Below the pieces are notes generated by a model that saw only the letters and a list, made by a program, of their open reading frames with translations, made no database searches and was not told the origin of the DNA. Position numbers and translations under genes: made by a program. From Kribbella kalugense (GTDB taxonomy: Bacteria > Actinomycetota > Actinomycetes > Propionibacteriales > Kribbellaceae), in the NCBI RefSeq assembly GCF_004365875.1, contig NZ_SODF01000001.1, positions 682,001-746,000 on the forward strand: a stretch of DNA of 64,000 nt, given 5' to 3'. Below are positions 51,707 through 63,615 of this stretch, piece after piece. Position 1 is the stretch's first letter, and the number at the start of each line of letters is the position of its first letter.

Positions 51707-54007
51707 CTAATGCGGCGTGACGCGGATCCGGATGTTCTTCATCAGCGGCTGGTCGCTCTGAGTGCTGTAGTCGTTGGCAGCGACCAGCACGTTCATCTCC
51801 GGCATGTACCCGGCGGAGTTCCCACGCGGCATGTCGTAGCGGAGAGCGCGGTACTCGCGCAGGACTCGGGTCGAGCCGTCCCGCGCGGTCGCGGTGATGT
51901 CGACCAGATCGCCTTGCTTGATGCTGCGGGCACGCATGTCGTCCGGGTTCATCAGGATCAGCGTGCGGAGGTTCTTCACGCCCCGGTAGCGGTCGTTGTC
52001 CGAGTAAATCGTGGTGTTCCACTGATCATGCGACCGCATCGTCTGCAGGATCAGTACGTCGCCCTCGGCCGGGACCACATCGGGCAGATCAGCGGTGGAG
52101 AACTCGGCGCGGCCGCTCGGAGTGAGGAACACCAGCTCCCGGGCGGGTTGCCGCAGCCGGAAGCCGAGCGGGTGCCGGACGCGGCGGTTGAAGTCCTGGA
52201 AGCCGTCGAGCGCCTTCGCCATGACGTCCCGGATCCGGTCGTAGTCCTCGACGTACGCCGTCCATGGTGTCTGAGACCTCGGCAGGGTCGCCTGTGCGAT
52301 GCCGGCGATGATCGCGGGCTCGGACAGCAGGTGGGGTGAGGCGGGACGTTTGCGGCCGATGGACAGGTGGACCATGCTCATCGAGTCCTCGACCGACACC
52401 GACTGCGGGCCGGCGGCCTGTACGTCGGCCTCGGTGCGGCCGAGGCACGGCAGGATCAGCGCCTGGCGACCGTGGACGAGGTGGCTGCGGTTGAGTTTGG
52501 TGCTGACCTGGACCGTGAGTTCGCAGGCTCGGAGACCTTCGCCGGTCGCCGCGGTGTCGGGTGCGGCGAGGGCGAAGTTGCCACCCATGCCGACGAACAC
52601 CTTGACCGACCCGTCCCGCATCGCGGCGATCGTCCGTACCGTGTCGAGGCCGTGTTCGCGCGGCGGATCGATCCCGCAGGCGGTCGCGAGCCGATCGAGG
52701 AACTCCGGGCTCGGGCGATGGTTGATGCCGCAGGTCCGGTTGCCCTGCACGTTGCTGTGACCGCGGACGGGCGACGGCCCAGCGCCCTCCCGGCCGAGGT
52801 TGCCGCGCAGCAGCAACAAGTTGACGATCTCGCGGACGGTGTCGACGCCGTGCTCGTGCTGAGTGACACCGAGGCACCAGCTGACCAACGTACGCCGGGA
52901 CTGCGAGTAGATCGTGGCCGCGCGGCGGATGTCCGCCTCCGTCAGCCCCGACTGCCGCTCGAGGTCGGCCCACTCGGTGTCCTCGCACACCTTCTGGTAC
53001 GCCGCGAAGCCGTCGGTGTGCCGCTCCAGGAAGACCTCGTCGAGCGCCTTGCGATCGGTGCGCGCCTCCTCGAGGACCGCCTTCGCGATGCCACGCAGCA
53101 GCGCGAGGTCACCGCCGACCCGGACCTGCAGGTTGAGCGTGCTGGTCGGAGTGGCCTTGAACAAGGCCATGTCGACGAACTCGTGCGGCACGATCGTGCG
53201 CCCGGCGGCAGCCTCGACGAGCGGGTTGATGTGCACGATCTGAGCGCCTCGCCGGTACGCGTCCGAGAGTGCGGTCAGCATTCGGGGCGCGTTCGACGCT
53301 GCGTTCACACCGAGGATGAAGATCGCCTCGGCGGTCTCCCAGTCGCGCAGGTCCGCCGTACCTTTGCCGGTGCCGAGGGCTGCTTGGAGGGCGCGACCGG
53401 AGGCTTCGTGGCACATGTTCGAGCAGTCCGGCAGGTTGTTGGTGCCGTACTCGCGGGCCATCAGCTGGTAGAGGAACGTCGCCTCGTTGCTCAACCGGCC
53501 CGACGTGTAGAAGGACGCCTGGTTGGGGGATTCGAGCGCGCGGAGCTGGGCGCCGATCAGGTCGAAGGTGGCCTGCCAGCTGATCGGGACGTAATGGTCC
53601 GTGGCCGCGTCGTACACCATCGGCTCGGTCAGCCGACCGACGTCCTCCAGTGCGAAGTCCGTCCAGGTCTCGAGCTCGGTGACCGTGTGCTCGGCGAAGA
53701 ACTCGCGGCCGGCCCGCTTCGGGGTCATCTCCCAGACGACGTGCTTGACGCCGTTCTCGCACAGGTCGAGCTTCAACCCGTCAGTCGCGTCCGGCCACGC
53801 ACACCCGGGACAGTCGAACCCGCCGTTCTCGTGGTTCATCCTCAGCATCGCCCGCGGCCCGGAGGTGACCGCGTGCTGACGGCCGAGAACCTGGGCCACC
53901 GAGATCGCGGCACCCCAGCCGGCGGACGGGTGGTGATAGTCCTGCTGCGACCACTGGGTGTGAGTTTCCGGCCCGTCGCCGCCGTCGTTCACCTTGTCGT
54001 CGGTCAT
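51707..54007 (-). CDS. FdhF/YdeP-family molybdopterin oxidoreductase
   Basis: 766 residues, cytoplasmic, with no Tat signal. An F-D-C-P-G-C-A-W-P segment near residue 65 is the reduced cluster region characteristic of YdeP-like members, which lack the full four-cysteine ferredoxin-like motif. C-S-N-M-C-H-E-A-S-G near 196-205 and G-H-S-N-V-Q-G near 418 fit molybdopterin-guanine-dinucleotide binding. The C-terminal beta-barrel domain (about 630-766) ends the cofactor fold. YdeP in enteric bacteria is linked to acid resistance, but its reaction is not firmly known. It lies 14 nt after a PucR regulator on the same strand, so the pair is probably co-transcribed. Confidence 0.9.
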   Translation of the reverse strand: MTDDKVNDGGDGPETHTQWSQQDYHHPSAGWGAAISVAQVLGRQHAVTSGPRAMLRMNHENGGFDCPGCAWPDATDGLKLDLCENGVKHVVWEMTPKRAGREFFAEHTVTELETWTDFALEDVGRLTEPMVYDAATDHYVPISWQATFDLIGAQLRALESPNQASFYTSGRLSNEATFLYQLMAREYGTNNLPDCSNMCHEASGRALQAALGTGKGTADLRDWETAEAIFILGVNAASNAPRMLTALSDAYRRGAQIVHINPLVEAAAGRTIVPHEFVDMALFKATPTSTLNLQVRVGGDLALLRGIAKAVLEEARTDRKALDEVFLERHTDGFAAYQKVCEDTEWADLERQSGLTEADIRRAATIYSQSRRTLVSWCLGVTQHEHGVDTVREIVNLLLLRGNLGREGAGPSPVRGHSNVQGNRTCGINHRPSPEFLDRLATACGIDPPREHGLDTVRTIAAMRDGSVKVFVGMGGNFALAAPDTAATGEGLRACELTVQVSTKLNRSHLVHGRQALILPCLGRTEADVQAAGPQSVSVEDSMSMVHLSIGRKRPASPHLLSEPAIIAGIAQATLPRSQTPWTAYVEDYDRIRDVMAKALDGFQDFNRRVRHPLGFRLRQPARELVFLTPSGRAEFSTADLPDVVPAEGDVLILQTMRSHDQWNTTIYSDNDRYRGVKNLRTLILMNPDDMRARSIKQGDLVDITATARDGSTRVLREYRALRYDMPRGNSAGYMPEMNVLVAANDYSTQSDQPLMKNIRIRVTPH

Positions 54008-54021
54008 GTTGCTCCCTCCGC

Positions 54022-55269
54022 CTAGGGACGAGTTTGCACCTGCCGGTCGATCCTGGCCGAGACGTTGTCGCCCCCGACAGCGGCTGTCGTCACCGGCAAC
54101 AGCCGGACGGCGTACGCCGCGGCCGCGAGCTCGGACGCCTGTCGCGGATCGGACAACGAGCGCCCGGTCAGCTCCTGCAGGCGGCGCAGGCGGTAGCGGA
54201 CCGTGTTCGGATGACAGTGCAGTATGTCGCCGGCCTGCTCGGCCGAACCGCCGTGGTCGAGGTGAGCGTTGAGCGTGTCGAGCAGTACGGCGCGATCGTC
54301 GACCGCGAGTGCGAGGACCGGGCCGAGCACCTGCTGCGCGATCCGCCGGCCCTCCCGCGGATCCATCGCCATCAGCCCGGCGAGCGGGCTCGCGTCGAAC
54401 ACCTGAACCTCGATCCGACCCGTCGGCAGCATGACCAGCGCCGTACGCGCGAGTTGCAGTGCCCGCGGCGTCTCGGACAGCGAGTGGTACGGCGGACTCA
54501 CGCCAGTCCGCGCGGTCGCCGCCTTCTGCAGGATCGACAGGACCGCGTCGCCGGACGAGGCCGGTAGCGCGACCAGTCCGAGGTGCAGGGCCGGCGTGAG
54601 CCTCCAGCCGGAGACGACGCCGTGGCCGGCCAACTGCTTCTCGATACCGGGCAGACTCTCCTCCGCCAGCCCGCGCGTCTCCGCGGCAACCACCACGAGC
54701 TGTCCGTCAGGCGGGAAGCCGAGCAGCGACGCGGCCTCCCACGGGCCGCCATCCGGACCTGGATGACCGGTCATCAACGCCTCGACCAGCGCCGACCTGC
54801 GTTGCTGACGGGCGAGCAGGAGCTCGGCGGTCGCCGCACGGTACGCCTCGGTGACGGCAATGGCGTGTTCGTCGGTGAGCTGCCAGATCAGGCTGACCGC
54901 GGTCAGTAGTGCGTCGACCTGAGCCGGGTGACGGTTCCTCCGCGCCTGCGCGACCAGCGCGTCCCAGAGCGTGGCGAAGCAGATTCGATACGCCTGGAGT
55001 ACTTCGGGCAGCGGAGCGGACTGCTGCGCCCGGCGGCGGCCGGTCTCCTTCGGGGCACGCAGGTCGAGCGGGGCGTGCGGATCGCGCAGCGCTGTGACCA
55101 GGAACCGCAGGTTCTGGCCGACGGATCGACGGAGTTCGGGCACCTGAACGACAGAGGCGTCCCGGTAGAACGGGATGCGCGCGAGGATCGCCCCGCAGGC
55201 CTCCTCGGTCAGCTCGGGCAGGCGGTCCTCCGCCCACGCGATCAGTGCCGCGAGCTCCGTGTCGGTCAT
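54022..55269 (-). CDS. PucR family helix-turn-helix transcriptional regulator
   Basis: 415 residues. The C-terminal HTH is A-G-D-I-L-H-C-H-P-N-T-V-R-Y-R-L-R-R-L, preceded by L-L-D-T-L-N-A-H-L-D-H-G-G-S. The N-terminal part is a long helical sensory region. GGGAGAG precedes the ATG. The gene is upstream of, and in the same direction as, the molybdopterin oxidoreductase (14-nt gap), and divergent from dnaK. Inverted repeats at 55337-55386 are candidate autoregulatory sites. In the family, PucR-type activators respond to small metabolites such as purine breakdown products; the effector here is unknown. Confidence 0.88.
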   Translation of the reverse strand: MTDTELAALIAWAEDRLPELTEEACGAILARIPFYRDASVVQVPELRRSVGQNLRFLVTALRDPHAPLDLRAPKETGRRRAQQSAPLPEVLQAYRICFATLWDALVAQARRNRHPAQVDALLTAVSLIWQLTDEHAIAVTEAYRAATAELLLARQQRRSALVEALMTGHPGPDGGPWEAASLLGFPPDGQLVVVAAETRGLAEESLPGIEKQLAGHGVVSGWRLTPALHLGLVALPASSGDAVLSILQKAATARTGVSPPYHSLSETPRALQLARTALVMLPTGRIEVQVFDASPLAGLMAMDPREGRRIAQQVLGPVLALAVDDRAVLLDTLNAHLDHGGSAEQAGDILHCHPNTVRYRLRRLQELTGRSLSDPRQASELAAAAYAVRLLPVTTAAVGGDNVSARIDRQVQTRP

Positions 55270-55336
55270 CTGGCTCTCCCTTGCATCCCCTCATCTCAAC
55301 ACACTGTGCCTGCCCTGCCCGGGAGGGCGACAGGGA

Positions 55337-55386
55337 TTGTCTGGCCACCCGGACAACCGGATCTGTTGGCCTGGACAAACTTTGTC
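55337..55386. promoter_or_regulatory. two inverted repeats with TTGTC/GACAA half-sites
   Basis: TTGTCTGG-N4-CCGGACAA (55337-55356, one mismatch between arms) is followed 17 bp later by the perfect palindrome GACAAACTTTGTC (55374-55386). Shared half-sites suggest cooperative binding by one regulator. They lie 68-117 bp upstream of the PucR gene, so PucR autocontrol is the simplest reading. Confidence 0.5.
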
Positions 55387-55402
55387 ATCGTCCACAGCCG
55401 CT

Positions 55403-55430
55403 GCCGGAACGCCGGCAGTAGCGTTCCGGC
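55403..55430. promoter_or_regulatory. perfect 10-bp inverted repeat upstream of dnaK
   Basis: GCCGGAACGC (55403-55412) and GCGTTCCGGC (55421-55430) are perfect inverted arms with an 8-nt spacer, ending 118 bp before the dnaK ATG. It matches neither the HAIR nor the CIRCE consensus. It may be an operator for the chaperone operon or a hairpin in a leader. Confidence 0.5.
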
Positions 55431-55548
55431 GGGCCACAAATCCAGCCCGAGAACCCACCGCGAGAAGCCGGCACGACGGACGGTCTGATGCCTGGGGCAA
55501 CCGTTTCCGTGCGGCCGAGCGGCGTACCGAGACGGACGGGAGACGGAC

Positions 55549-57413
<1,865 letters not shown>

Positions 57414-57414
<1 letters not shown>

Positions 57415-57884
57415 TGCCGGACGAAGCGGAGGTCCCGGACGAGCAGCCGTCGGCCGCCGAGCAGCGCATCGCCGAGTTGGAGGATCAGCTGCTGCGTACG
57501 GCGGCTGACCTGGACAACCTGCGCAAGCGCTACCAGCGGGATCTCGACCGGGCCCGGTCGGTGGAGCGGGCCCAGCTCGCAGCGGCCTGGTTGCCGGTCG
57601 TGGACAATCTCGAGCTGGCGTTGCAGCACGCGGACTCCGATCCGGATGGACTGGTGAAGGGGATCCGGGTGATCCACGAACAGGCCGTCGCGGCGTTGGC
57701 TCGGCTCGGGTTCCCGGCGTTCGATCCCACCGGCCAGCCGTTCGACCCGGTGTTGCACGAGGCGGTCAGCACGCTGCCGTCCGAGGACGCGACGCCGGGC
57801 ACGGTGCTGGCCGTCGTACGGCCGGGATACGGGACCGCGGACGCGCTGCTCCGGCCGGCCTCGGTCGTCGTCGCGAAGCGGTAG
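57414..57884 (+). CDS. grpE: nucleotide exchange factor GrpE
   Basis: 156 residues, shorter than most actinobacterial GrpE because the acidic N-terminal tail is nearly missing. The coiled-coil helix reads [19 protein letters not shown] near 17-35, followed by R-K-R-Y-Q-R-D. The C-terminal beta domain has [16 protein letters not shown] near 103-118. It releases ADP from DnaK. The ATG overlaps the dnaK stop by one base (TGATG). Confidence 0.93.
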
Positions 57885-57888
57885 TGCC

Positions 57889-58860
57889 ATGGCCGACTTC
57901 TACGAGCGGCTCGGAGTGGGCCGGGATGCGACGGCTGACGAGTTGCAGCGTGCCTATCGGAAGCTGGCTCGGCAGTATCACCCGGACATCAACAAGGACC
58001 CTGGGGCTGAGGAGAAGTTCAAGCAGGTCTCCGAGGCGTACGACGTGCTGTCGGATCCGGACCAGCGGAAGCGGTACGACGCGTTCGGCGACGACTTCCG
58101 CCGGGTGCCGCCGGACGTCGATCCCGAAACCTGGGCCCGCGCCCAGCGAGCCGGCGGCGCCGGCCGCGCCGCATCCGGCGGGCGAGCCGGCGCGTCGCAA
58201 GGCGCGTGGGGCGGTTCGGCCGGACCTGGCGGCTGGTCAGGTGGTTGGTCCGAGGCCGATGGGGACGTGGATCTTGAGGATCTGTTGGGTGGGATGTTCG
58301 GTGGGCGGCGCGGCTGGGGTCCGATCCCGGGTGCCGACCAGGAGGTCGGGTTCGACTTGTCGGTGCCCGAGGCATACTGGGGCGGGCACCGGCGACTGAC
58401 GATCTCCGGCCCGGACGGCGGCCGGACCGTCGAGGTGACAATCCCGGCGGGCGTCACCGACGGCCAGCGGATCCGGCTCGCCGGCCAGGGCGGCCAGGGG
58501 AGTGGCGACGCTCCCGCCGGCGACCTCTACCTGGTCGCGCACCTAGTCGGTGACCGTCGCTACCGGGTCGAAGGCCGCGACATCTACGTCGACCTCCCGG
58601 TCTCGCCGTCCGAAGCCGCCCTCGGCGCCCGAGTCGCCCTGGAAACCCCAGGCGGCGAGGTGAAACTCCGCGTACCCGGAGGCACCTCCAGTGGGAAACG
58701 CCTGCGCCTGAAGGGCCGTGGCCTCGGCGCGAAACGCAACCCCGGCGACTTGTACGCCGAGGTCCGCATCGTGCTGCCCGACAAGCTGTCCGACGAGGAG
58801 CAACGCCTCTACGAGCAACTCGCCGCCGCAACCACCTTCGACCCACGGAGGCAGCGATGA
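57889..58860 (+). CDS. cbpA: CbpA-type J-domain co-chaperone
   Basis: 323 residues. The J domain spans residues 1-70 with H-P-D at 31-33 and the [14 protein letters not shown] helix. A Gly/Ala-rich linker follows (about 85-125). The two C-terminal substrate-binding beta domains come next, with no zinc-finger C-x-x-C-x-G-x-G repeats. This is the CbpA (class II) layout rather than DnaJ. It delivers clients to DnaK and stimulates its ATPase. The stop overlaps cbpM by 4 nt (ATGA), the known CbpA-CbpM pairing. Confidence 0.92.
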   Translation: MADFYERLGVGRDATADELQRAYRKLARQYHPDINKDPGAEEKFKQVSEAYDVLSDPDQRKRYDAFGDDFRRVPPDVDPETWARAQRAGGAGRAASGGRAGASQGAWGGSAGPGGWSGGWSEADGDVDLEDLLGGMFGGRRGWGPIPGADQEVGFDLSVPEAYWGGHRRLTISGPDGGRTVEVTIPAGVTDGQRIRLAGQGGQGSGDAPAGDLYLVAHLVGDRRYRVEGRDIYVDLPVSPSEAALGARVALETPGGEVKLRVPGGTSSGKRLRLKGRGLGAKRNPGDLYAEVRIVLPDKLSDEEQRLYEQLAAATTFDPRRQR

Positions 58861-59156
58861 GCACGGCTCTCGCCCGTCCACTGCTGCTCGACCTGGACAC
58901 GTTCGCGCGACTGACCGGCGTACATCCGCAACTCATCCGGCGGTACGTCGCACTGGGATTGCTGGAGCCGACGCGCGTGACCGCTGGACGCGTCTGGTTC
59001 GGGTACGCCGACATCGCGGTCGTCGCGCGGATCCAGCGACTGCGGGCGGCCTTCTCGCTCAACTATGCAGCGCTCGGCCTGGTGATCGATCTGCTCAATC
59101 GCATCGCGGCACACGAGAACGTTCCGCGTGGTCGCACCCGACTCTCGGGAGACTGA
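58857..59156 (+). CDS. cbpM: chaperone modulator CbpM / MerR-like protein
   Basis: 99 residues. The N-terminal MerR-like helix-turn-helix reads [23 protein letters not shown] (split over about 16-38), followed by [17 protein letters not shown] near 46-62 and a short helix. It lacks the C-terminal extension and Cys/His-rich tail seen in HspR repressors, so a CbpM-type modulator that binds the J domain of CbpA is favoured over a DNA-binding HspR. It overlaps cbpA and precedes clpB by two bases. Confidence 0.8.
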   Translation: MSTALARPLLLDLDTFARLTGVHPQLIRRYVALGLLEPTRVTAGRVWFGYADIAVVARIQRLRAAFSLNYAALGLVIDLLNRIAAHENVPRGRTRLSGD

Positions 59157-59158
59157 CG

Positions 59159-61762
59159 ATGGACTCGAACAAGCTGACCCAGAAGTCCCAGGAAGCCCTG
59201 CACGACGCGCAGACCAAAGCCCTCCGCTTCGGGCACACCGAGGTCGACGGCGAGCATCTCCTGCTTGCATTGCTCGATCAGCCCGACGGCCTAGTGCCCA
59301 AGCTACTCGCCCAGGCCGGCACCGACCCGGACCGGCTGCGCGCCGACATCGAATCCGACCTGAGTCGCCGGCCCAAGGTCAGTGGCCCCGGTGCGCAGCC
59401 CGGACAGGTATTCGTCACGCAGCGACTGTCCCGGCTCTTCGACACGGCCGACCGCGAGGCGAAGCGGCTGAAGGACGAGTACGTCTCGGTCGAGCATCTC
59501 GTGATGGCGTTGCTCGAGGAGGGCGCCGAGACCGCGACCGGCCGTCGAGCGCGCGAACAAGGGCTGACCCGGGACAAGTTCCTCCAGGCGCTGACCGCGA
59601 TCCGCGGGAACCAGCGGGTGACGTCGGCGATGCCGGAGGCGTCGTACGAGGCGCTGGAGAAGTACGGGCGTGAACTGGTCGCGGACGCGAAGACCGGGCG
59701 GATGGATCCGGTGATCGGGCGGGACCAGGAGATCCGGCGGACGATCCAGATCCTGTCCCGGAAGACGAAGAACAACCCGGTGCTGATCGGTGAGCCCGGG
59801 GTCGGGAAGACGGCGATCGTGGAGGGTCTGGCGCAGCGGATCGCGAACGGCGACGTGCCCGAGGGGTTGAAGGATCGGGCCGTGTTCTCGCTGGACCTGG
59901 CCGCGTTGGTGGCGGGAGCGAAGTACCGCGGCGAGTTCGAGGAGCGGCTCAAGGCGGTGCTGAACGAGGTCACCACGGCCGAGGGACGGATCCTGCTGTT
60001 CGTCGACGAGCTGCACACCGTGGTCGGCGCGGGCGCGACCGAAGGCGCGATGGACGCGGGCAACATGCTCAAGCCGATGCTCGCGCGGGGCGAGCTGCAC
60101 ATGATCGGTGCGACCACGCTCGACGAGTACCGCAAGCACATCGAACCCGACGCCGCCCTCGAACGCCGCTTCCAGCCGGTCGTGGTCGACGAGCCGACGG
60201 TCGAGGACGCGATCTCGATCCTGCGCGGGCTGCGGGAACGGCTCGAGGTCTTCCACGGCGTGAAGATCCAGGACGGCGCGCTGGTCGCTTCCGTCGTACT
60301 CAGCCATCGCTACATCACCGACCGGTTCCTGCCGGACAAGGCGATCGACCTGGTCGATGAGGCGTGCGCGATGCTGCGGACCGAGATCGACTCGATGCCG
60401 GCCGAGCTGACCCGGCGGGTACGGCGGCTGGAGATCGAGGAGGCCGCGCTCGCCAAGGAGGACGACGCGGCGAGCAAGAATCGGTTGGAGGAGCTGCGCA
60501 AGGAGCTGGCCGATCTCCGCGCCGAGTCCGACGCGATGCGCGCGCAGTGGGAGTCCGAGCGACAGGTGGTACGGCGTACCCAGGACCTGCGGAGCCAGAT
60601 CGAGCAGGTGCGGCAGGACGCCGATCAGGCCGAACGCGAGTACGACCTGAATCGGGCGGCCGAGCTGCGGCACGGGCAGTTGCCGGAGTTGGAGCGGCGG
60701 TTGCTGGCTGAGGAGGAGCAGCTCGCGACGAAGCAGGGGAGTGGCCGGTTGTTGCGTGAGGTGGTGACCGAGGACGAGATCTCCTCGATCGTCGCGCGCT
60801 GGACCGGGATCCCGGTGACCCGGCTGCAAGAGGGCGAACGCGAGAAGATCCTGCGGCTGGACGACGTACTGCACGAACGGGTCGTCGGTCAGGACGAGGC
60901 GGTGCAGCTGGTCGCGGACGCGATCGTCCGGGCCAGGTCCGGGATCAAGGACCCGCGGCGGCCGATCGGGTCGTTCATCTTCCTCGGGCCGACCGGGGTC
61001 GGTAAGACCGAGCTGGCGAAGGCGCTGGCGGGGGCGTTGTTCGACACCGAGGACAACATCGTCCGGATCGACATGAGCGAGTACCAGGAGCGGCACACGG
61101 TGAGCCGGCTGGTCGGCGCGCCGCCCGGGTACGTCGGCTACGAGGAAGGCGGTCAACTGACCGAGGCGGTACGACGCAAGCCGTACTCCGTGGTGTTGTT
61201 CGACGAGATCGAGAAGGCACACGCGGACGTGTTCAACACGCTGCTGCAGGTGCTCGACGACGGTCGGCTGACGGACGCCCAGGGCCGGACGGTCGACTTC
61301 CGCAATACGGTGATCATCATGACATCGAATATCGGATCGTCGTACCTGCTGGACGGCGTCACGCCGGACGGTCAGATCAAGGAGGACGCGCGGGACGCGG
61401 TGATGGCCGCTCTGCGGCACCACTTCCGGCCGGAGTTCCTGAACCGGGTCGACGAGATCGTGCTGTTCAAGCCGCTCACGCTGCCCGAGATCGAACACGT
61501 GGCCGAGCTGATGTTCGGCGACCTACGGGACCGCCTCGCCGACCGCCGGATGACACTCGTCGTCACCCCGGACGCCCTCCGCTTCATCGCCGAGCAAGGC
61601 TTCGACCCGGTCTACGGCGCCCGCCCACTCCGCCGGTTCATCTCCCGCGAGGTGGAAACGCGAGTCGGCCGTGCCCTGCTGAGCGGCGAGGTCCTGGACG
61701 GCGCCCAGGTCGACGTCGAGCTCGACGACGGCGTACTCGCGGTTAGGTACGAAAACCCATGA
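59159..61762 (+). CDS. clpB: ATP-dependent disaggregase ClpB
   Basis: 867 residues from ATG 59159, with GGGAGA just upstream; the frame is open earlier but lies in cbpM and cbpA. The Clp N-domain (about 1-145) is followed by AAA-1 with Walker A G-E-P-G-V-G-K-T near 211, a coiled-coil middle domain (about 400-525, rich in Glu, Arg and Lys) and AAA-2 with G-P-T-G-V-G-K-T near 610. The middle domain distinguishes ClpB from ClpC/ClpA. It extracts proteins from aggregates with DnaK, CbpA and GrpE, all encoded upstream. The stop overlaps the thioredoxin gene start (ATGA). Confidence 0.95.
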   Translation: MDSNKLTQKSQEALHDAQTKALRFGHTEVDGEHLLLALLDQPDGLVPKLLAQAGTDPDRLRADIESDLSRRPKVSGPGAQPGQVFVTQRLSRLFDTADREAKRLKDEYVSVEHLVMALLEEGAETATGRRAREQGLTRDKFLQALTAIRGNQRVTSAMPEASYEALEKYGRELVADAKTGRMDPVIGRDQEIRRTIQILSRKTKNNPVLIGEPGVGKTAIVEGLAQRIANGDVPEGLKDRAVFSLDLAALVAGAKYRGEFEERLKAVLNEVTTAEGRILLFVDELHTVVGAGATEGAMDAGNMLKPMLARGELHMIGATTLDEYRKHIEPDAALERRFQPVVVDEPTVEDAISILRGLRERLEVFHGVKIQDGALVASVVLSHRYITDRFLPDKAIDLVDEACAMLRTEIDSMPAELTRRVRRLEIEEAALAKEDDAASKNRLEELRKELADLRAESDAMRAQWESERQVVRRTQDLRSQIEQVRQDADQAEREYDLNRAAELRHGQLPELERRLLAEEEQLATKQGSGRLLREVVTEDEISSIVARWTGIPVTRLQEGEREKILRLDDVLHERVVGQDEAVQLVADAIVRARSGIKDPRRPIGSFIFLGPTGVGKTELAKALAGALFDTEDNIVRIDMSEYQERHTVSRLVGAPPGYVGYEEGGQLTEAVRRKPYSVVLFDEIEKAHADVFNTLLQVLDDGRLTDAQGRTVDFRNTVIIMTSNIGSSYLLDGVTPDGQIKEDARDAVMAALRHHFRPEFLNRVDEIVLFKPLTLPEIEHVAELMFGDLRDRLADRRMTLVVTPDALRFIAEQGFDPVYGARPLRRFISREVETRVGRALLSGEVLDGAQVDVELDDGVLAVRYENP

Positions 61763-62181
61763 TCACCTGCCCGCACTGCGGTCGCCGCAACCGGGTGCCG
61801 GCGGTCGCCGACGGCACGCCTCGGTGTGGTCAGTGCAAGGAGCCGTTGCCCTGGATCGTCGATGCCGGCGACAACGACTTCGCCGAGGTGGTGGAGATGT
61901 CCAAGCTGCCGGTCCTCGTCGATCTGTGGGCGCCGTGGTGCGGACCCTGCCGAATGGTCAGCCCGGTGCTCGAGCAACTCGCCACCGAAAAGGCCGGCCA
62001 GATCAAGCTCGTGAAGATCAACGCCGACAACGCACCGGACATCTCCCGCCGGTTCGATGTCCGCTCCATCCCCACCCTGATCGTCTTCCGCGCCGGCCGC
62101 CCCATCAGCACCCAGATCGGCGCCGCCCCCGCCGCCAAACTACGCCCCTGGCTAGAGAACGCCCTGAAAAAGAAGGCCTGA
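61759..62181 (+). CDS. trxC: thioredoxin 2 (TrxC-type, with zinc ribbon)
   Basis: 140 residues. An N-terminal zinc ribbon is formed by C-P-H-C (4-7) and C-G-Q-C (23-26). The thioredoxin fold follows, with active site W-C-G-P-C at 60-64 and the cis-Pro of S-I-P-T-L near 97. TrxC proteins reduce disulfides in the cytoplasm under oxidative stress, and the zinc ribbon tunes their redox behaviour. It is joined to clpB by a 4-nt overlap, so redox repair and disaggregation are made together. Confidence 0.94.
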   Translation: MITCPHCGRRNRVPAVADGTPRCGQCKEPLPWIVDAGDNDFAEVVEMSKLPVLVDLWAPWCGPCRMVSPVLEQLATEKAGQIKLVKINADNAPDISRRFDVRSIPTLIVFRAGRPISTQIGAAPAAKLRPWLENALKKKA

Positions 62182-62205
62182 AGGTACTGATCCCGGAGGT
62201 TGATG

Positions 62206-62637
62206 ATGAGTGATGGACAGTTGCAGGGGGAAGTGAATACGGCGATCTTCTTTGATCCGTCGGTGGACAGCGTGGCGATTGTGGCTGAGGTTGACGGGGG
62301 TGCCGTGACGCTGCGGGGGACGGTGGGCAGCGTGCGGGAGAAGGAGCAGGCGGAGCAGGATGTACTGCGGGTTGACGGGGTGACCGGCGTACACAACGAG
62401 CTCGTGGTCACCGCGCTGGACGCGGCGACCAGGGATGATGCCGATCTGCGCGGCGCCGTCCTCCAGGCGCTGGGCCTGGAGGACGGCGTACCGGAGTCCA
62501 TCGACGCGGACGTCAAGGACAGTTGGGTCACGTTGAGCGGCACCGCGACGCACGAACAATGCGACAAGGCCGAAGCCGTGGTGACCCGGATGGAGTCGGT
62601 CAAAGGCGTAACAAACGACGTACAGGTCGTCGCCTAG
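62206..62637 (+). CDS. BON domain-containing protein
   Basis: 143 residues with two BON-type repeats: about 8-68 (V-D-S-V-A-I-V-A-E-V-D-G-G-A-V-T-L-R-G-T-V) and about 75-143 (S-W-V-T-L-S-G-T-A near 105). The pattern V-x-L-x-G-x-V, E-x-x-x-A-E-x-D, G-V-x-x-V-x-N-x-L is clear in each. No signal peptide is present, so it is cytoplasmic, unlike OsmY. BON domains are thought to bind phospholipid or act as stress-response scaffolds. GGAGG lies six bases before ATG 62206. It follows trxC by 24 nt and is probably the last gene of the chaperone operon. Confidence 0.85.
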   Translation: MSDGQLQGEVNTAIFFDPSVDSVAIVAEVDGGAVTLRGTVGSVREKEQAEQDVLRVDGVTGVHNELVVTALDAATRDDADLRGAVLQALGLEDGVPESIDADVKDSWVTLSGTATHEQCDKAEAVVTRMESVKGVTNDVQVVA

Positions 62638-62652
62638 ATCTAGGTGCCTAGG
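62633..62652. repeat. adjacent CCTAG palindromes at the operon end
   Basis: CCTAGATCTAGG (62633-62644) is a perfect 12-bp palindrome that contains the BON gene stop, followed two bases later by CCTAGG (62647-62652). The next stop codon (minus strand) begins at 62654. A transcript end signal or a coincidental stop-rich linker are both possible. Confidence 0.4.
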
Positions 62653-62653
62653 A

Positions 62654-63595
62654 CTAGCCGCCGTTGAGGGGGTCGGACTGGGGGGCGATGCGGAAGTACT
62701 GCGGGTCTGAGAAGGTCAGCGGGACCTTGCCCAGGCTCTTGATGACCGTGCTGGCACCGTTGGCGTGACCAACGGCGTACAGGTAACCGGACTTGGTGTC
62801 CCGGTCGATGCCGAGCAGGAGCGTGCCGTTCGCGCCGCACTTGGTCGCGATCAGCTGCTCGAAGCCCTGCCAGGTCGCGGTGCGAACCGGCCGGCTGCTC
62901 GGTACGGCGTTGTACTTCGTCGGCCAGGTCACTGTCACCAGTGCGCCGGACCGGGTGTTGGCGATGAAGGTTTCAGCGGTGTCGGTGCGGCCGATCAACG
63001 TCATCGACTTCACCGTGGTGAGGCCGCCGACCCCACCGGTCGCGCGCCAGCTGGTGCCTTCGGCGACCCACCGGTTGGTGACGCCGTCGGTCCGCTGGCC
63101 GTAGAGCGTGGTCCGGGCCGGGGTCCCCGAGTCCGCCGACCGATGGATGGACTCCTCGATCCAGCGGTAGTTCCCCCAGCCGCCGCCGACGCGGAGGTTG
63201 TTGTGCGGGTAGTGCGGGTCGATCTGGCTTTCACCGTCGACGACGAACGAGCTCGTGTACAGCGCGCCGCCCATGATGGTCAGCCCAGACCTCGACTCCT
63301 CGCCGGCGCCCAGCCCCCGGCCGACGAAGGTGCTGATGTGCTGGACCTGGTTCGCCGGGAACACCCCGGCGGTGCCCCGGACACCGCCGACGGTGATCGG
63401 TGCCGTGGCGTTGAGCATCCGGCTGGTGAAGGCGCCGGTAGCGGTCACCGAGCCCAACCGGAGCGCGCAGGCCGCGGTGGTCGCCGACGTGCCGCTCTGT
63501 GCGGACGGCTTGGCCTGTGCCGACGGCCCCATGGCCGCGCCGAGCGCCAGCGCGAGTACCCCAGCCGAAGCCAGACTTGCGGTCTTGCGAAACAT
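62654..63595 (-). CDS. secreted hypothetical protein
   Basis: 313 residues with a clear signal peptide (M-F-R-K-T, hydrophobic run, A-Q-A near residue 28). The mature part is beta-rich with repeated W-x-G-T and W-R-A-T type turns and G-W-G-N-Y-R-W-I near 144, in the style of a lectin-like or propeller fold. Two cysteines (about 43 and 253) could pair. No catalytic motif or known family recognised. GGGGAGGAC precedes the ATG. It converges with the BON gene, with 16 bp between stops. Confidence 0.75.
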   Translation of the reverse strand: MFRKTASLASAGVLALALGAAMGPSAQAKPSAQSGTSATTAACALRLGSVTATGAFTSRMLNATAPITVGGVRGTAGVFPANQVQHISTFVGRGLGAGEESRSGLTIMGGALYTSSFVVDGESQIDPHYPHNNLRVGGGWGNYRWIEESIHRSADSGTPARTTLYGQRTDGVTNRWVAEGTSWRATGGVGGLTTVKSMTLIGRTDTAETFIANTRSGALVTVTWPTKYNAVPSSRPVRTATWQGFEQLIATKCGANGTLLLGIDRDTKSGYLYAVGHANGASTVIKSLGKVPLTFSDPQYFRIAPQSDPLNGG

Positions 63596-63615
63596 CTGGA
63601 TCGTCCTCCCCTCAG

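Noticed and set aside
54022..54025. An alternative view that the PucR gene and dnaK share one operator
   Set aside because: The repeats at 55337-55386 are nearer the PucR start and more than 160 bp from the dnaK ATG, so control of dnaK is not claimed.
55270..55548. HAIR or CIRCE heat-shock element before dnaK
   Set aside because: Both consensus patterns were looked for and not found; only unrelated inverted repeats are present.
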